From Pseudomonas bohemica (lineage in GTDB: Bacteria; Pseudomonadota; Gammaproteobacteria; Pseudomonadales; Pseudomonadaceae): DNA of 64,000 bases. Both the position numbers and the translations under genes were made by a program. Every line of letters starts with the position of its first letter. Positions within the stretch are counted from its first letter, which is position 1. Location: NCBI RefSeq assembly GCF_002934685.1, contig NZ_NKHL01000099.1, forward strand, positions 1 through 64,000, given 5' to 3'. Positions 52,028 to 60,378 of the stretch are shown one piece after another. The notes under the pieces are model-generated. The model was not told where the DNA came from, searched no databases, and saw only the letters and a list, made by a program, of their open reading frames with translations.

Positions 52028-53100
52028 GCGAAAAAACCGAAAAGGCCACGCCCAAGCAACTGCGCGACGCCCGCGAAAAGGGCCAGGTCGGGCAGAGTCA
52101 AGACCTGAGCAAACTGCTGGTGCTGCTGGTGGTCAGCGAGGTTACGCTGGGGTTGGCCGATGAAAGCGTCGCGCGTCTTCTGCATCTGTTGTCGCTGTCG
52201 TTTCAGGGCATCGGCAAACCCTACATGCACACCATCGAGCAGGTCGCCAGCGAGGGCACGACGGTGTTGATTGGCTTCATTCTCAGCAGTGTCGGCGTGG
52301 CCATGTTGATGCGTCTGGTCGGCAGTTGGGTGCAGATCGGCTTTCTGTTCGCGCCCAAGGCGTTGAAACCCGACATCAACAAGCTCAACCCCTTCGCCCA
52401 TGCCAAGCAGATGTTTTCGGCGCAGAACCTCACCACCCTGCTGCTGAGCGTGCTCAAGGCAGTGGCGATCGCGACGACGCTGTATGCGGTGGTCAAACCG
52501 TCGCTGGGGGCGTTGATCCTGCTCTCCAATACCGACCTGACGACTTACTGGCATTCGCTGTTGCAGCTGTTTCGCCACATTCTGCGCGCAACCCTGGGCT
52601 TGCTGCTGGTGATCGGCATGGTCGACTTCGCGCTGCAGAAGTATTTCCACGCCAAGAAGCTGCGTATGAGCCACGAGGACATCAAGAAGGAATACAAACA
52701 GTCCGAAGGCGATCCCCACGTCAAAGGCCATCGTCGGCAGCTGGCGCATGAACTGTTGAATCAAGCGCCCACCGCTGCTCCGAAACCGGTGGAAGACGCT
52801 GACATGCTGGTGGTCAACCCGACCCACTACGCTGTAGCGCTGTATTACCGACCGGGGCAGACACCGCTGCCGCAGATTCACTGCAAAGGCGAAGACGACG
52901 ACGCCCTGGCGCTCATCGCTCGGGCGAAAAAGGCCGGAATTCCGGTGGTACAAAGCATCTGGCTGGCGCGCACGCTGTACAAGGTCAACCCCGGCAAATA
53001 CATCCCCCGCCCTACATTGCTGGCGGTTGCGCATATCTATCAGGTGGTGCGGCAGCTGGAAGAAGTGACGGATGAGGTGATTCGGATTGAGGACGAGTAA
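52024..53100 (+). CDS. hrcU: HrcU, autocleaving export switch protein (FlhB/YscU/SctU)
   Basis: This 358-residue protein starts MSEKTEKATPKQLRDAREKG, has four membrane helices (about 30-200) and the cytoplasmic linker FHAKKLRMSHEDIKKEYKQS. The autocleavage motif NPTH is at 265-268 (MLVVNPTHYAVALYY). Cleavage between Asn265 and Pro266 is needed for substrate switching, so the protein appears functional. It is the last type III gene in the window. In P. syringae hrcU is followed by the hrpC and hrpZ operons; here a short non-coding stretch and a chromosomal LysR gene follow. Confidence 0.93.
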   Translation: MSEKTEKATPKQLRDAREKGQVGQSQDLSKLLVLLVVSEVTLGLADESVARLLHLLSLSFQGIGKPYMHTIEQVASEGTTVLIGFILSSVGVAMLMRLVGSWVQIGFLFAPKALKPDINKLNPFAHAKQMFSAQNLTTLLLSVLKAVAIATTLYAVVKPSLGALILLSNTDLTTYWHSLLQLFRHILRATLGLLLVIGMVDFALQKYFHAKKLRMSHEDIKKEYKQSEGDPHVKGHRRQLAHELLNQAPTAAPKPVEDADMLVVNPTHYAVALYYRPGQTPLPQIHCKGEDDDALALIARAKKAGIPVVQSIWLARTLYKVNPGKYIPRPTLLAVAHIYQVVRQLEEVTDEVIRIEDE

Positions 53101-53260
53101 AGCGAGGTATGGCTCACAAGTCCCTGTGCGAATGAGCTGACTCACCTAGGAGTATCAGCCGCTGAAGATGTTGCGACTGTGCCGTTGTCTTCGTCCGATG
53201 GCGGCCCCGACAAGCTCGCTTCCACAGGCCCGGAGGACACGGGAAGTCAGGCTGCGCACC

Positions 53261-54181
53261 TTACTGCGTCGGGCGGGTTTCCTGGGACATGAACTCGGTA
53301 ATTCGCGAGCGCAGCCAGCGTTCGGCAGGGTCATTGTCGTGGACGCCGCTCCAGACCATCGACAGTTCCGCCGGCTCGATCGGGAACGGCGGGTCTTCGG
53401 CTCGTAGCGTACAGCCTTCCACCAGCGCGCAGGCCGCATAATCCGGCACCGTGGCAATCAATTCGGTGCCCGCCAGCAAGGCGCGCAAGCCACTGAACTG
53501 CGGCACGGCCACCACCACCCTTCTCGCCCGGCCGACCTTGGCCAGATCGATGTCGATGTTGCCACTCAAGTCCCCCGAGAACGAGACCATGGTGTGCGGC
53601 CGTGCGCAGTAGTCATCCAGGGTCAACGGCTCGGGGCGCATGTCGCCGCGCAGCACTTTGCAACCGATGTCGCGCAGTTTTTTGCGCTTGGCGTTGGCCG
53701 GCAGTTCGGTGGTATAGCTGATCCCCACGGAAATCTCGCCAGAGGCGAGCAAGGCCGGCATCAGCAAGTAGTTTGCCCGTCGCACCACCACGATGATTCC
53801 CGGCGCTTCTTCTCGCAGTTGACTGAGCAACGGCGGAAACAGGCCGAATTCGGCGTCGTCGGACAGGCCGATGCGAAACACGTCGCAGCTGGTCGCCGGG
53901 TCGAACTCCTTGGCCCGACTCACTGCGCCGGAAATGGTGTCCAGCGCCGGTTGTAGCTCTTTGAGGATGTCCAGCGCACGAGCCGTCGGCTCCATCGTCC
54001 GGCCGTTGCGCAGCAGCAAGGGATCATCGAACAGGTCACGCAGCCGCGCCAGCGCCGCACTGATCGCCGGTTGGCCCATGAACAGCTTCTCGGCCACGCG
54101 CGTGAGGTTGCGTTCGAACATCAACGCTTCGAAGATCACTAGCAGGTTCATGTCGACGCGGCGCAGGTCGTTGCGATTCAT
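53261..54181 (-). CDS. LysR-family transcriptional regulator
   Basis: This 306-residue regulator begins MNRNDLRRVDMNLLVIFEAL, with the helix-turn-helix RNLTRVAEKLFMGQPAISAA. The N-terminal layout resembles the NodD/SyrM-like branch. I use ATG 54181; the longer frame would add an unlikely leader. It is divergent from the OprD-type porin gene at 54450 and probably controls it. It ends about 160 bp beyond hrcU in convergent orientation, so it marks chromosome outside the T3SS block. Confidence 0.82.
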   Translation of the reverse strand: MNRNDLRRVDMNLLVIFEALMFERNLTRVAEKLFMGQPAISAALARLRDLFDDPLLLRNGRTMEPTARALDILKELQPALDTISGAVSRAKEFDPATSCDVFRIGLSDDAEFGLFPPLLSQLREEAPGIIVVVRRANYLLMPALLASGEISVGISYTTELPANAKRKKLRDIGCKVLRGDMRPEPLTLDDYCARPHTMVSFSGDLSGNIDIDLAKVGRARRVVVAVPQFSGLRALLAGTELIATVPDYAACALVEGCTLRAEDPPFPIEPAELSMVWSGVHDNDPAERWLRSRITEFMSQETRPTQ

Positions 54182-54449
54182 GGATCGATTCCGGAGTGAA
54201 CGTAAGGAAAGGATGGGGTGCCAACGCTCCAGGCCGCTGGCTGCGGCCAATAGACCTCGGCAGATAAACACGGCAAGTGCTCACGCGACTTGAACAAATG
54301 TGCTTTTCCCGACGACCCCGCACACCTGTCGCGCTCTTTTCCCTGAACACAGCACCCCCGGACTAAATCGCGCACAGGCCAACAATCCGTAATGCCGTGG
54401 GCCCTGTCAGATTGGCCGCTTGCGTTCTCCTCTCTCAGAAGGCCGTTTC

Positions 54450-55769
54450 ATGGCAAGCCGATTGTCCCTGCTCACCCTGACCTTGCTCGCAACCACTTCG
54501 GACCTCGTGGCCGCCAGCCAAAGCGCTGAACACGGTTTTGTGGCCGACACTTCGCTGATCGTCACAGCACGTAATTTCTTTCTGCAGAACGACTACCGTA
54601 CCGGCCAGCGCGACCAGAGCTATCGCCAGGAATGGGCGCAGGGTTTCATCGCCAACCTGCAATCGGGCTTTACCCAGGGCACGCTTGGCGCTGGGGTCGA
54701 TGCTCACGGGTTCTATGGCCTGAAGCTCGACAGCGGACGGGGTCGAGCGGGCACCGGGCTGTTGCCGCTGGACAGCGACGGTCGGGCCGAAGACGACTAC
54801 GCCAGTGCGGGTGGCGTACTGAAGCTGCGCCTGTCGCAGACCACATTGAGAATCGGCGAAATGGAAGTCGAAACCCCGGTGCTGGATACCGGCGACAAGC
54901 GCTTGCAGCCGGAATACGCCACCGGCCTGTTTCTCGACAGTCGCGATGTCGAAGGGGTGAAGCTGATCGCGGGGCATTTCAGCGCCTTCAAGAACGAAAA
55001 CGCCTCAACCGCCAAAGGCGACTTCGACGGCTACGGCGCCAGCACTCGGGACCGTTCGATGACGCTGGCCGGTGTGGAAACCACCGGCAGCACACCGGTC
55101 GGCGGCTCACTTTACGCCTCGCAGCTGACTGACACCTGGCGACAGTACTACGGCAACCTGCATTACATCCATGTGCTTTCCGACAACAGCTCGCTGCTGC
55201 TGGACAGCAATCTCTACCGCACCCTGGATCAGGGCAGCGCGCGCGCCGGGGCCATCGACAACACGGCCTACAGCCTGTCGGCCAAATACAGCGTAGGGGC
55301 TCAGGCATTCACGCTGGCCTGGCAGAAAATCGATGGCGACACGCCTTTCGATTTCGTCGGGGGTGACTCGATCTATCTGGCCAACTCGGTCAAGTATGCC
55401 GACTTCAACGGCGCCCATGAGCAGTCCTGGCAACTGCGCTACGACCTGGATGCAAGCGTGTTCGGCATGCCGGGCTTGAGGTTCATGACCCGCTACGTGC
55501 GCGGCAGCCAGATCGACGGCACCCATGCGCCACAGGGCGCGGTGTATCAGCCGTTCGACGAGGACACGGGGCGTTTCGAGCCGATCCAGGGCAAGGACGG
55601 CCGCCACTGGGAGCGCGATATCGACCTCAAATACGTGGTGCAGTCGGGGCCAGCCAAGGATCTGTCGTTGAACGTTTCCCACGTATCCCATCGCGGCAAC
55701 GATGCGCAGGGTGGGGACGATATCGACCGGTTGTATGTCGTGGTGCAGTATCCGTTGAGTGTGCTCTGA
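54450..55769 (+). CDS. OprD-family outer-membrane porin
   Basis: This 439-residue, substrate-specific porin has a signal peptide ending around DLVAA (residue 22). The mature start includes HGFVADTSLIVTARNFFLQN, and SYRQEWAQGFIANLQSGFTQ and HGFYGLKLDSGRGRAGTG are the N-terminal strands seen in OprD paralogues. It ends in an aromatic-poor final strand (LYVVVQYPLSVL). The ATG at 54450 has an AGAAGG site. It probably admits an organic acid or amino acid under control of the divergent LysR gene. Confidence 0.85.
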   Translation: MASRLSLLTLTLLATTSDLVAASQSAEHGFVADTSLIVTARNFFLQNDYRTGQRDQSYRQEWAQGFIANLQSGFTQGTLGAGVDAHGFYGLKLDSGRGRAGTGLLPLDSDGRAEDDYASAGGVLKLRLSQTTLRIGEMEVETPVLDTGDKRLQPEYATGLFLDSRDVEGVKLIAGHFSAFKNENASTAKGDFDGYGASTRDRSMTLAGVETTGSTPVGGSLYASQLTDTWRQYYGNLHYIHVLSDNSSLLLDSNLYRTLDQGSARAGAIDNTAYSLSAKYSVGAQAFTLAWQKIDGDTPFDFVGGDSIYLANSVKYADFNGAHEQSWQLRYDLDASVFGMPGLRFMTRYVRGSQIDGTHAPQGAVYQPFDEDTGRFEPIQGKDGRHWERDIDLKYVVQSGPAKDLSLNVSHVSHRGNDAQGGDDIDRLYVVVQYPLSVL

Positions 55770-55779
55770 CGTCCGCGCC

Positions 55780-55860
55780 GACCCGGTAGCAACCCCGCTT
55801 GCCGGCGATGGCGTACGCAAGATGAGTGCCGCTGGCAGCCTGCGATGCTACAGGGCGCGG
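55780..55860. repeat. REP-like imperfect hairpin between porin and AraC genes
   Basis: GGTAGCAACCCCGCTTGCCG is loosely mirrored by CTGGCAGCCTGCGATGCTAC and AGGGCG between two convergent genes. It may act as a terminator, but pairing is imperfect. Confidence 0.4.
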
Positions 55861-55879
55861 GAAGTTCAGGTGCTCCAGC

Positions 55880-56398
55880 TCAAACTGATTCCGCACCACA
55901 CACCAACGCCTGCGCCCTGAACCGCCGCCAGTTGAACGGCGTTACCCCCACTACCCGGCTGAACACGCGGGTGAAATGCGATTGGTCGGCGAAACCGCAA
56001 TCCAGGCTGATCTGCGAAATGGTCAGCGCGGATTCGCCGAGCAATCCCCTGGCCCGGTCCAGGCGCATCTGCAGGAACCAGTCGCGGGGCGAGAGGCCGG
56101 TGTTTTTCTTGAAAGCCCGGGAAAAATGACTGCGGGACAACGAGCACTCGCTGGCGATGCGGGCGATGGACAGGCCCTTGTCCATCTGGCTGGACATCAG
56201 TTCCTTGGCCCGACGTTCCTGCCACGGCGACAGGGCAACGCGCTCGGCGGGGGGCCGGACTTCAGCCTGCCCGGATTCCGAGGCCAGCCGCGCGGACAGT
56301 TCGCGCACCACCTGTTCAAGCAGCATCTGCTCGCTGCCGGGCAATGCACGCAGGGATGCCAGCAACGAGTTGAACAATGTCGGGTCGATTGCATTCAT
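55880..56398 (-). CDS. Short AraC-family regulator
   Basis: This 172-residue protein consists of a short N-terminal part and a full AraC DNA-binding domain. The first helix-turn-helix is SIARIASECSLSRSHFSRAF and the second is ISQISLDCGFADQSHFTRVF. It lacks the cupin sensing domain present in the related 290-residue protein at 62270-63142. The DNA-binding domains are clearly similar. It is divergent from the HD-family gene at 56621. Confidence 0.8.
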   Translation of the reverse strand: MNAIDPTLFNSLLASLRALPGSEQMLLEQVVRELSARLASESGQAEVRPPAERVALSPWQERRAKELMSSQMDKGLSIARIASECSLSRSHFSRAFKKNTGLSPRDWFLQMRLDRARGLLGESALTISQISLDCGFADQSHFTRVFSRVVGVTPFNWRRFRAQALVCGAESV

Positions 56399-56620
56399 GC
56401 CAGGCTCTCCAGCTCCAAGGGGCGGTGTCCGGAGTCTGGTTCAGCAGTGCCTTAAAGTCCTTCTCGGGGGTATTAAATGTTCTGAATGGTTAATAATCCA
56501 CGCACCTGGCGCGGACGATGCAATCCCTTTCAGAACGTTTAAGGCCACCCTCAAGGACGCCGCAGCGAGACAGGTTTAAGGTCGTGTTTTCCGAGGCTCG
56601 GTTCGCTGCGAGGGACGCAA

Positions 56621-57265
56621 GTGACCACCCGATACGTTGCCAACATTCCGATCCCTGACAGCGCCATGGCACGCACGGCGACCGAGTTGATGCGCGAAAC
56701 GCAGTCCGGGCTGATGTTCGATTCGGCGCTGCGCACGTTCGTGTTCGCCAGCCTGCTGGGACAGAGTCGCGAGTTGTGTTACGAACCGGACTTGCTGTAC
56801 ATCGGCGCGCTGTTTCTGCGCATCGGGGTGACCACGCTGTATCGTCATTCGCAGCAGCGTTTCGAGGTCGACAGCGCCGATGCGGCTGCGCAATTCCTGC
56901 GCGGTTATGGCCGCCCCCGCGATGACATCGCCCAGGTCTGGGATGCCATCGCCTTGCACACCACCCCCGGTATTCCCCAGCACAAGTCGGCATTGACCGC
57001 ATTATTGGCCGCGGCGGTAGAAACCGACCTGCTCGGCACCCACTGCCAGGCCCTCTGCCCCGGCGTACTGACCAGGGTATTGAGTGCCTTTCCTCGCGAG
57101 CCGGGATTCAAGATCAAATTTCTCCACACCCTTGCATTGGGTCAACTGCACAGACCGCAGAGCACCTTCGGCACGATCAATGCCGACGTGCTGTCGTTTC
57201 ATGATCGGCGGATGAGCGTGGGGGGCTTCTGCGAGCGGTTGCTGGCGTCGAAGTGGCCGTATTGA
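56621..57265 (+). CDS. HD-superfamily protein with degenerate metal site (cyanamide hydratase-like branch)
   Basis: This 214-residue protein is related to HD-domain proteins whose core reads NHSLRTF...MFHDIGLT...FEVDGANAA...IALHTTPGIP. Here the first histidine is replaced (MFDSALRTF, Ser35) and the HD pair at 66-67 is Leu-Arg (GALFLRIGV). FEVDSADAAAQFL and IALHTTPGIPQHKS are kept. The GTG start has a GAGGG site nine bases upstream. Loss of the metal ligands suggests a non-enzymatic role or early decay. The assignment is from motif order. Confidence 0.65.
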   Translation: MTTRYVANIPIPDSAMARTATELMRETQSGLMFDSALRTFVFASLLGQSRELCYEPDLLYIGALFLRIGVTTLYRHSQQRFEVDSADAAAQFLRGYGRPRDDIAQVWDAIALHTTPGIPQHKSALTALLAAAVETDLLGTHCQALCPGVLTRVLSAFPREPGFKIKFLHTLALGQLHRPQSTFGTINADVLSFHDRRMSVGGFCERLLASKWPY

Positions 57266-57291
57266 GGCTTAAGGCTCGAAGCTCGAGCCGA

Positions 57292-57896
57292 TCAACCCAC
57301 GCCCGGCAAGGTGAACACGAACGTCGCGCCGCCATACCGCGCAGGCATCACATACAACTGTCCGCCATGGGCATGAATGATCGAGCGACAGATCGCCAGC
57401 CCCATGCCCATGCCTTTGTCCTTGGTGGTGAAGAACGCGTTGAACACCTTGTCCATGTCCTCGGTTGCGATGCCGGGTCCGGTGTCCTCCACGCTGACCA
57501 CCAGGTAGTCCGTGCGTACCACTTCGCTGGTGATCGCCAGCCGCCGCAGCACCTGATCACCCGCACACATGGCATCCAGCGCGTTGAGGATCAGGTTCAG
57601 CACCACCTGCTGCAATTGCACCTCGGACCCGTAGACCTGCAACGGAGAGCGCGAAAGGTGAGTGGTCATAAGCACCCGTTGCTGTTCCAGCTCGACCACC
57701 GTCAGCGCCACGACATGCCGGATTACATCGTTGATCAGCAACGGCCGACGTTGCTGAACGCCTTGCCGTGCCAGCGATTGCAGCGCATTGACGATCTCGC
57801 CGGCGCGCTTGCCGTCCTGAACGATGTCGCGCAGCCCGCCCAGTGCTTGCTCCACCTGCGGCGTTTCGCGATTGAGCCAACGCAGGCTGGCGGCGC
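57292..57896 (-). pseudogene. Histidine-kinase ATPase end, separated from its kinase by a frameshift
   Basis: In this frame the DNA reads ASLRWLNRETPQVEQALGGL, completing the HisKA helix of the upstream gene. The HATPase_c domain follows: N box NLILNALDAM, G1 box DTGPGIATED and G2 box GMGMGLAICRSI, ending at 57292. It has no start codon or ribosome site of its own; the GTG at 57855 lies within the dimerisation helix. It is therefore the 3' part of the gene at 57735-59588, shifted by one base near 57891-57898. Confidence 0.75.
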
Positions 57897-59588
57897 ATTG
57901 GACACCATCGACGCCAGCGGCTGGTTGATTTCGTGAGCGATCGACGCTGCCAGCTCGCCCATCACAGTGACCTGGGAAACCCGCGCCAACTTGGCCCGCG
58001 CGTTGCGCAGTGCGGTTTCGATGTCCTGCCGCCGCGCGTTCTCGGCCATCAGTTCGTCACGCAGGCGCGCGGTTTCGAGCGAGATCGCCGCCTGCCCGGC
58101 GAGCAGTTCCAGCACCCCGGCGCGGCTGGCGGTAAACACTCCTGGCGCCAGATTGTTTTCCAGATACAGCACGCCGGTCACCCGCCGCTGCTTGAGCAAC
58201 GGCAGGCACAGTGCCGAGCGCACGAGCTGATTGTCGAGGTAGCTGTCGTCGCCGAAATACGCATCGCAGCTGACGTCCTCGATCACCAGTCGCTGCTGGG
58301 TGCGCATGACGCGATAGAGGATCGATAACGGTAGCTGCGCCGTGCTCGGGATGACTTCCACCAGCTCGATCTGCACGTCATCGTCACCGCCACGACCCAC
58401 CGCGCAGATCATCGGCGCATCGTCCTTGACCAGCATCAGCAAAGCCCGCTGCGCACCGGCATGAATGATGGTGGTGCTCATGAGGATTTCGATCAGCCGA
58501 TCCTGCTCGGTCTCTTCGCCCAGTGCCTGCGCAGCCTTCATTACCGACGCCAGATCCAGGGTGTCCTGCCCGCCCGGAATGGTGATGGAAGTGCGGGACG
58601 CCAGAATTTCATCCCGATGCCGCGACTGTGTGACCAGCGCCTGTCGATATGCGGCGCTGCGATGCTGACCCTGATCATGACCCAGCTGGGGAATGTCCTG
58701 CAGATGCTGCCACTGGCAGCTGCACGAGCGCAGGTCCGCCAGCAGGCTTGCCGCGCTCTGGTAGCGGTCGTCCGGGTTTTTCGCAAGCAGTTTGAGCACC
58801 AGTTGGCCCAGCGCGGGCGGGATATCGCCGCGATACAGGCTCAGCGCGGGCGGCTGTCGTGCCACGTGGCAATACACCCATTCCACAGCGTCCCGAGCCT
58901 CGAACGGCAGATGCCCGGCCAGCCACTCATAGAAGGTCATGCCCAGCGAATACAGGTCGCTGCGCTGATCGGCCTGACGCTCAACCCGGCGCGCCTGCTC
59001 CGGCGCCATGTAGGCCAGGGTGCCGCAGATCGAATCCGACACAGGCAGATAGCCGGACGGATGCGCCTCGACACTCAAGCCGAAACCGCTCAGGCGCACC
59101 ACCCCGTCGGCGCCTTCGATCAGGTTGCAGGGTTTGACGTCGCGGTGCAGCAGACCATCGGCATGGGCCTGCGCCAGTGCGTCAGCCGCGCCGGTGGCCA
59201 GGCGCAGAAAGCGCCCGATGGCAAAAGGTTGATCGGCCAGTTCATGCAGCTGTTGTCCGCCCGGATCGCTGAGCACCAGCAACGAGCCCTCGCCGAACGA
59301 CGACTGCCTCTGCGCCGAGAACAGTGCCAACGGTTGCAGCGCCCAATGCGGCGAGAGCCTGTCGGCCAGCGAGAACTCATGCTCTAGCCTGCGGGTGACG
59401 TCTTCTCCGGCATTGCCGCAGGTCTTGACCACACGCCATTGCTGGTCGCCACCGTCGCCAGGCCTGACCCGATAGTGAGTGAGCGCCCCATCGACGAGCA
59501 GCAATTCCCAGACGAGCTGATCCAGCCACTGCGGCCCGAAGGACGCCGCACGAGAAACCGACCCTGACGCATTGAACACGCTGCTCAT
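57735..59588 (-). CDS. Ser/Thr kinase-like - GAF - histidine kinase, frameshifted before the ATPase domain
   Basis: The readable 617-residue product has a protein-kinase-like domain at about 30-290 (candidate Lys55, HRD at 148-150, APEQ at 195-198), a GAF domain at about 345-505, and a histidine-kinase dimerisation helix with phospho-acceptor His552 in SIAHEINQPL. After residue 565 the frame changes and the remaining 52 residues look unnatural (for example AKRRRWSKHW). The DFG aspartate is Gly168 (SGFG), so kinase activity is doubtful. The large AAA-type ATPase found between kinase and GAF in related hybrid kinases is missing. It is the last gene of a signalling operon with a response regulator. 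Confidence 0.75.
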   Translation of the reverse strand: MSSVFNASGSVSRAASFGPQWLDQLVWELLLVDGALTHYRVRPGDGGDQQWRVVKTCGNAGEDVTRRLEHEFSLADRLSPHWALQPLALFSAQRQSSFGEGSLLVLSDPGGQQLHELADQPFAIGRFLRLATGAADALAQAHADGLLHRDVKPCNLIEGADGVVRLSGFGLSVEAHPSGYLPVSDSICGTLAYMAPEQARRVERQADQRSDLYSLGMTFYEWLAGHLPFEARDAVEWVYCHVARQPPALSLYRGDIPPALGQLVLKLLAKNPDDRYQSAASLLADLRSCSCQWQHLQDIPQLGHDQGQHRSAAYRQALVTQSRHRDEILASRTSITIPGGQDTLDLASVMKAAQALGEETEQDRLIEILMSTTIIHAGAQRALLMLVKDDAPMICAVGRGGDDDVQIELVEVIPSTAQLPLSILYRVMRTQQRLVIEDVSCDAYFGDDSYLDNQLVRSALCLPLLKQRRVTGVLYLENNLAPGVFTASRAGVLELLAGQAAISLETARLRDELMAENARRQDIETALRNARAKLARVSQVTVMGELAASIAHEINQPLASMVSNAPPACVGSIAKRRRWSKHWAGCATSFRTASAPARSSMRCNRWHGKAFSNVGRC

Positions 59589-59746
59589 GAAGGCCCTTGG
59601 CGTGGTTGCAAAAAAAACTCATGACCGCAGTTAACAGCGCCCATGCAGATCATAGGCCGAACTTTATTACCCTGAAAGTTTAACCATTGGCATGTGGCAC
59701 GACATAAGAACCTTTAAATAGCAAACATGGATATTTGTGCGGTTAT

Positions 59747-60364
59747 TTATTGCGCTCTCACATCGAGTCGCTCGTACATTTTCAAAAGTTCAATGACGTT
59801 ATGTGCGCTCATCTTGGTCATGACGTGCTTCTTATGAACTTTGGCGGTAACTTCGCTGGTGTCCAGTTCGACGGCAATTTGCTTATTCATCTTGCCGGTG
59901 ACCAATAAGCCCATGACTTGGCGTTCTCGGGGCGTCAACTGGTTGAAGCGCTGCCTGACAGTGGAGGTGAGGCAGCGCTCGGACAGATTCACGGCATCAG
60001 CCGCCAGCGCCTCGCGCACCCGATCGACCAACTGCTCCGGCTCGAACGGCTTGGTCAGGAACTCATGGGCGCCAGCCTTGATGGCTTTCACCGACATAGC
60101 AATGGTGCCGTAGCCGGTCATGAAGATGATGGGGAAATGCAGCCCGCGGGAGTGCAACTCGTCCTGCAGATCGAAGCCGGTGCCCTGGGCCAGATTCACA
60201 TCGAGCAGCAGACCGGTCGGGGCCTCATCCAGCGGTTGCGCAAGAAATGCCTCGGCGCTGTCGAACACGCCGCAGACGATGTCCTCCGAATTCAGCAGCC
60301 GCTGCAGCGCGGTACGGATGGCGGCGTCGTCGTCGACCACATACACCCTGGGTGTCGCTTTCAT
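59747..60364 (-). CDS. FixJ/NarL-type response regulator
   Basis: This 205-residue protein has a receiver domain with acidic DDD at 11-13, phospho-acceptor Asp55 (LLLDVNL), Thr83 and Lys105 (TKPFE), then a LuxR-type helix-turn-helix (LTPRERQVMGLLVTGKMNKQ, TSEVTAKVHKKHVMTKM). It lies between the winged-helix/ATPase regulator (14-bp gap) and the hybrid kinase gene, all on one strand, and is the natural phosphotransfer partner of that kinase. Confidence 0.88.
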   Translation of the reverse strand: MKATPRVYVVDDDAAIRTALQRLLNSEDIVCGVFDSAEAFLAQPLDEAPTGLLLDVNLAQGTGFDLQDELHSRGLHFPIIFMTGYGTIAMSVKAIKAGAHEFLTKPFEPEQLVDRVREALAADAVNLSERCLTSTVRQRFNQLTPRERQVMGLLVTGKMNKQIAVELDTSEVTAKVHKKHVMTKMSAHNVIELLKMYERLDVRAQ

Positions 60365-60378
60365 AAACTCATCCGTCT

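Noticed and set aside
57735..57855. Overlapping genes with a GTG start at 57855 for a stand-alone ATPase-domain protein
   Set aside because: The GTG is inside the dimerisation helix, there is no ribosome site, and the coding sense continues upstream in the same frame, so a frameshift is the better explanation.
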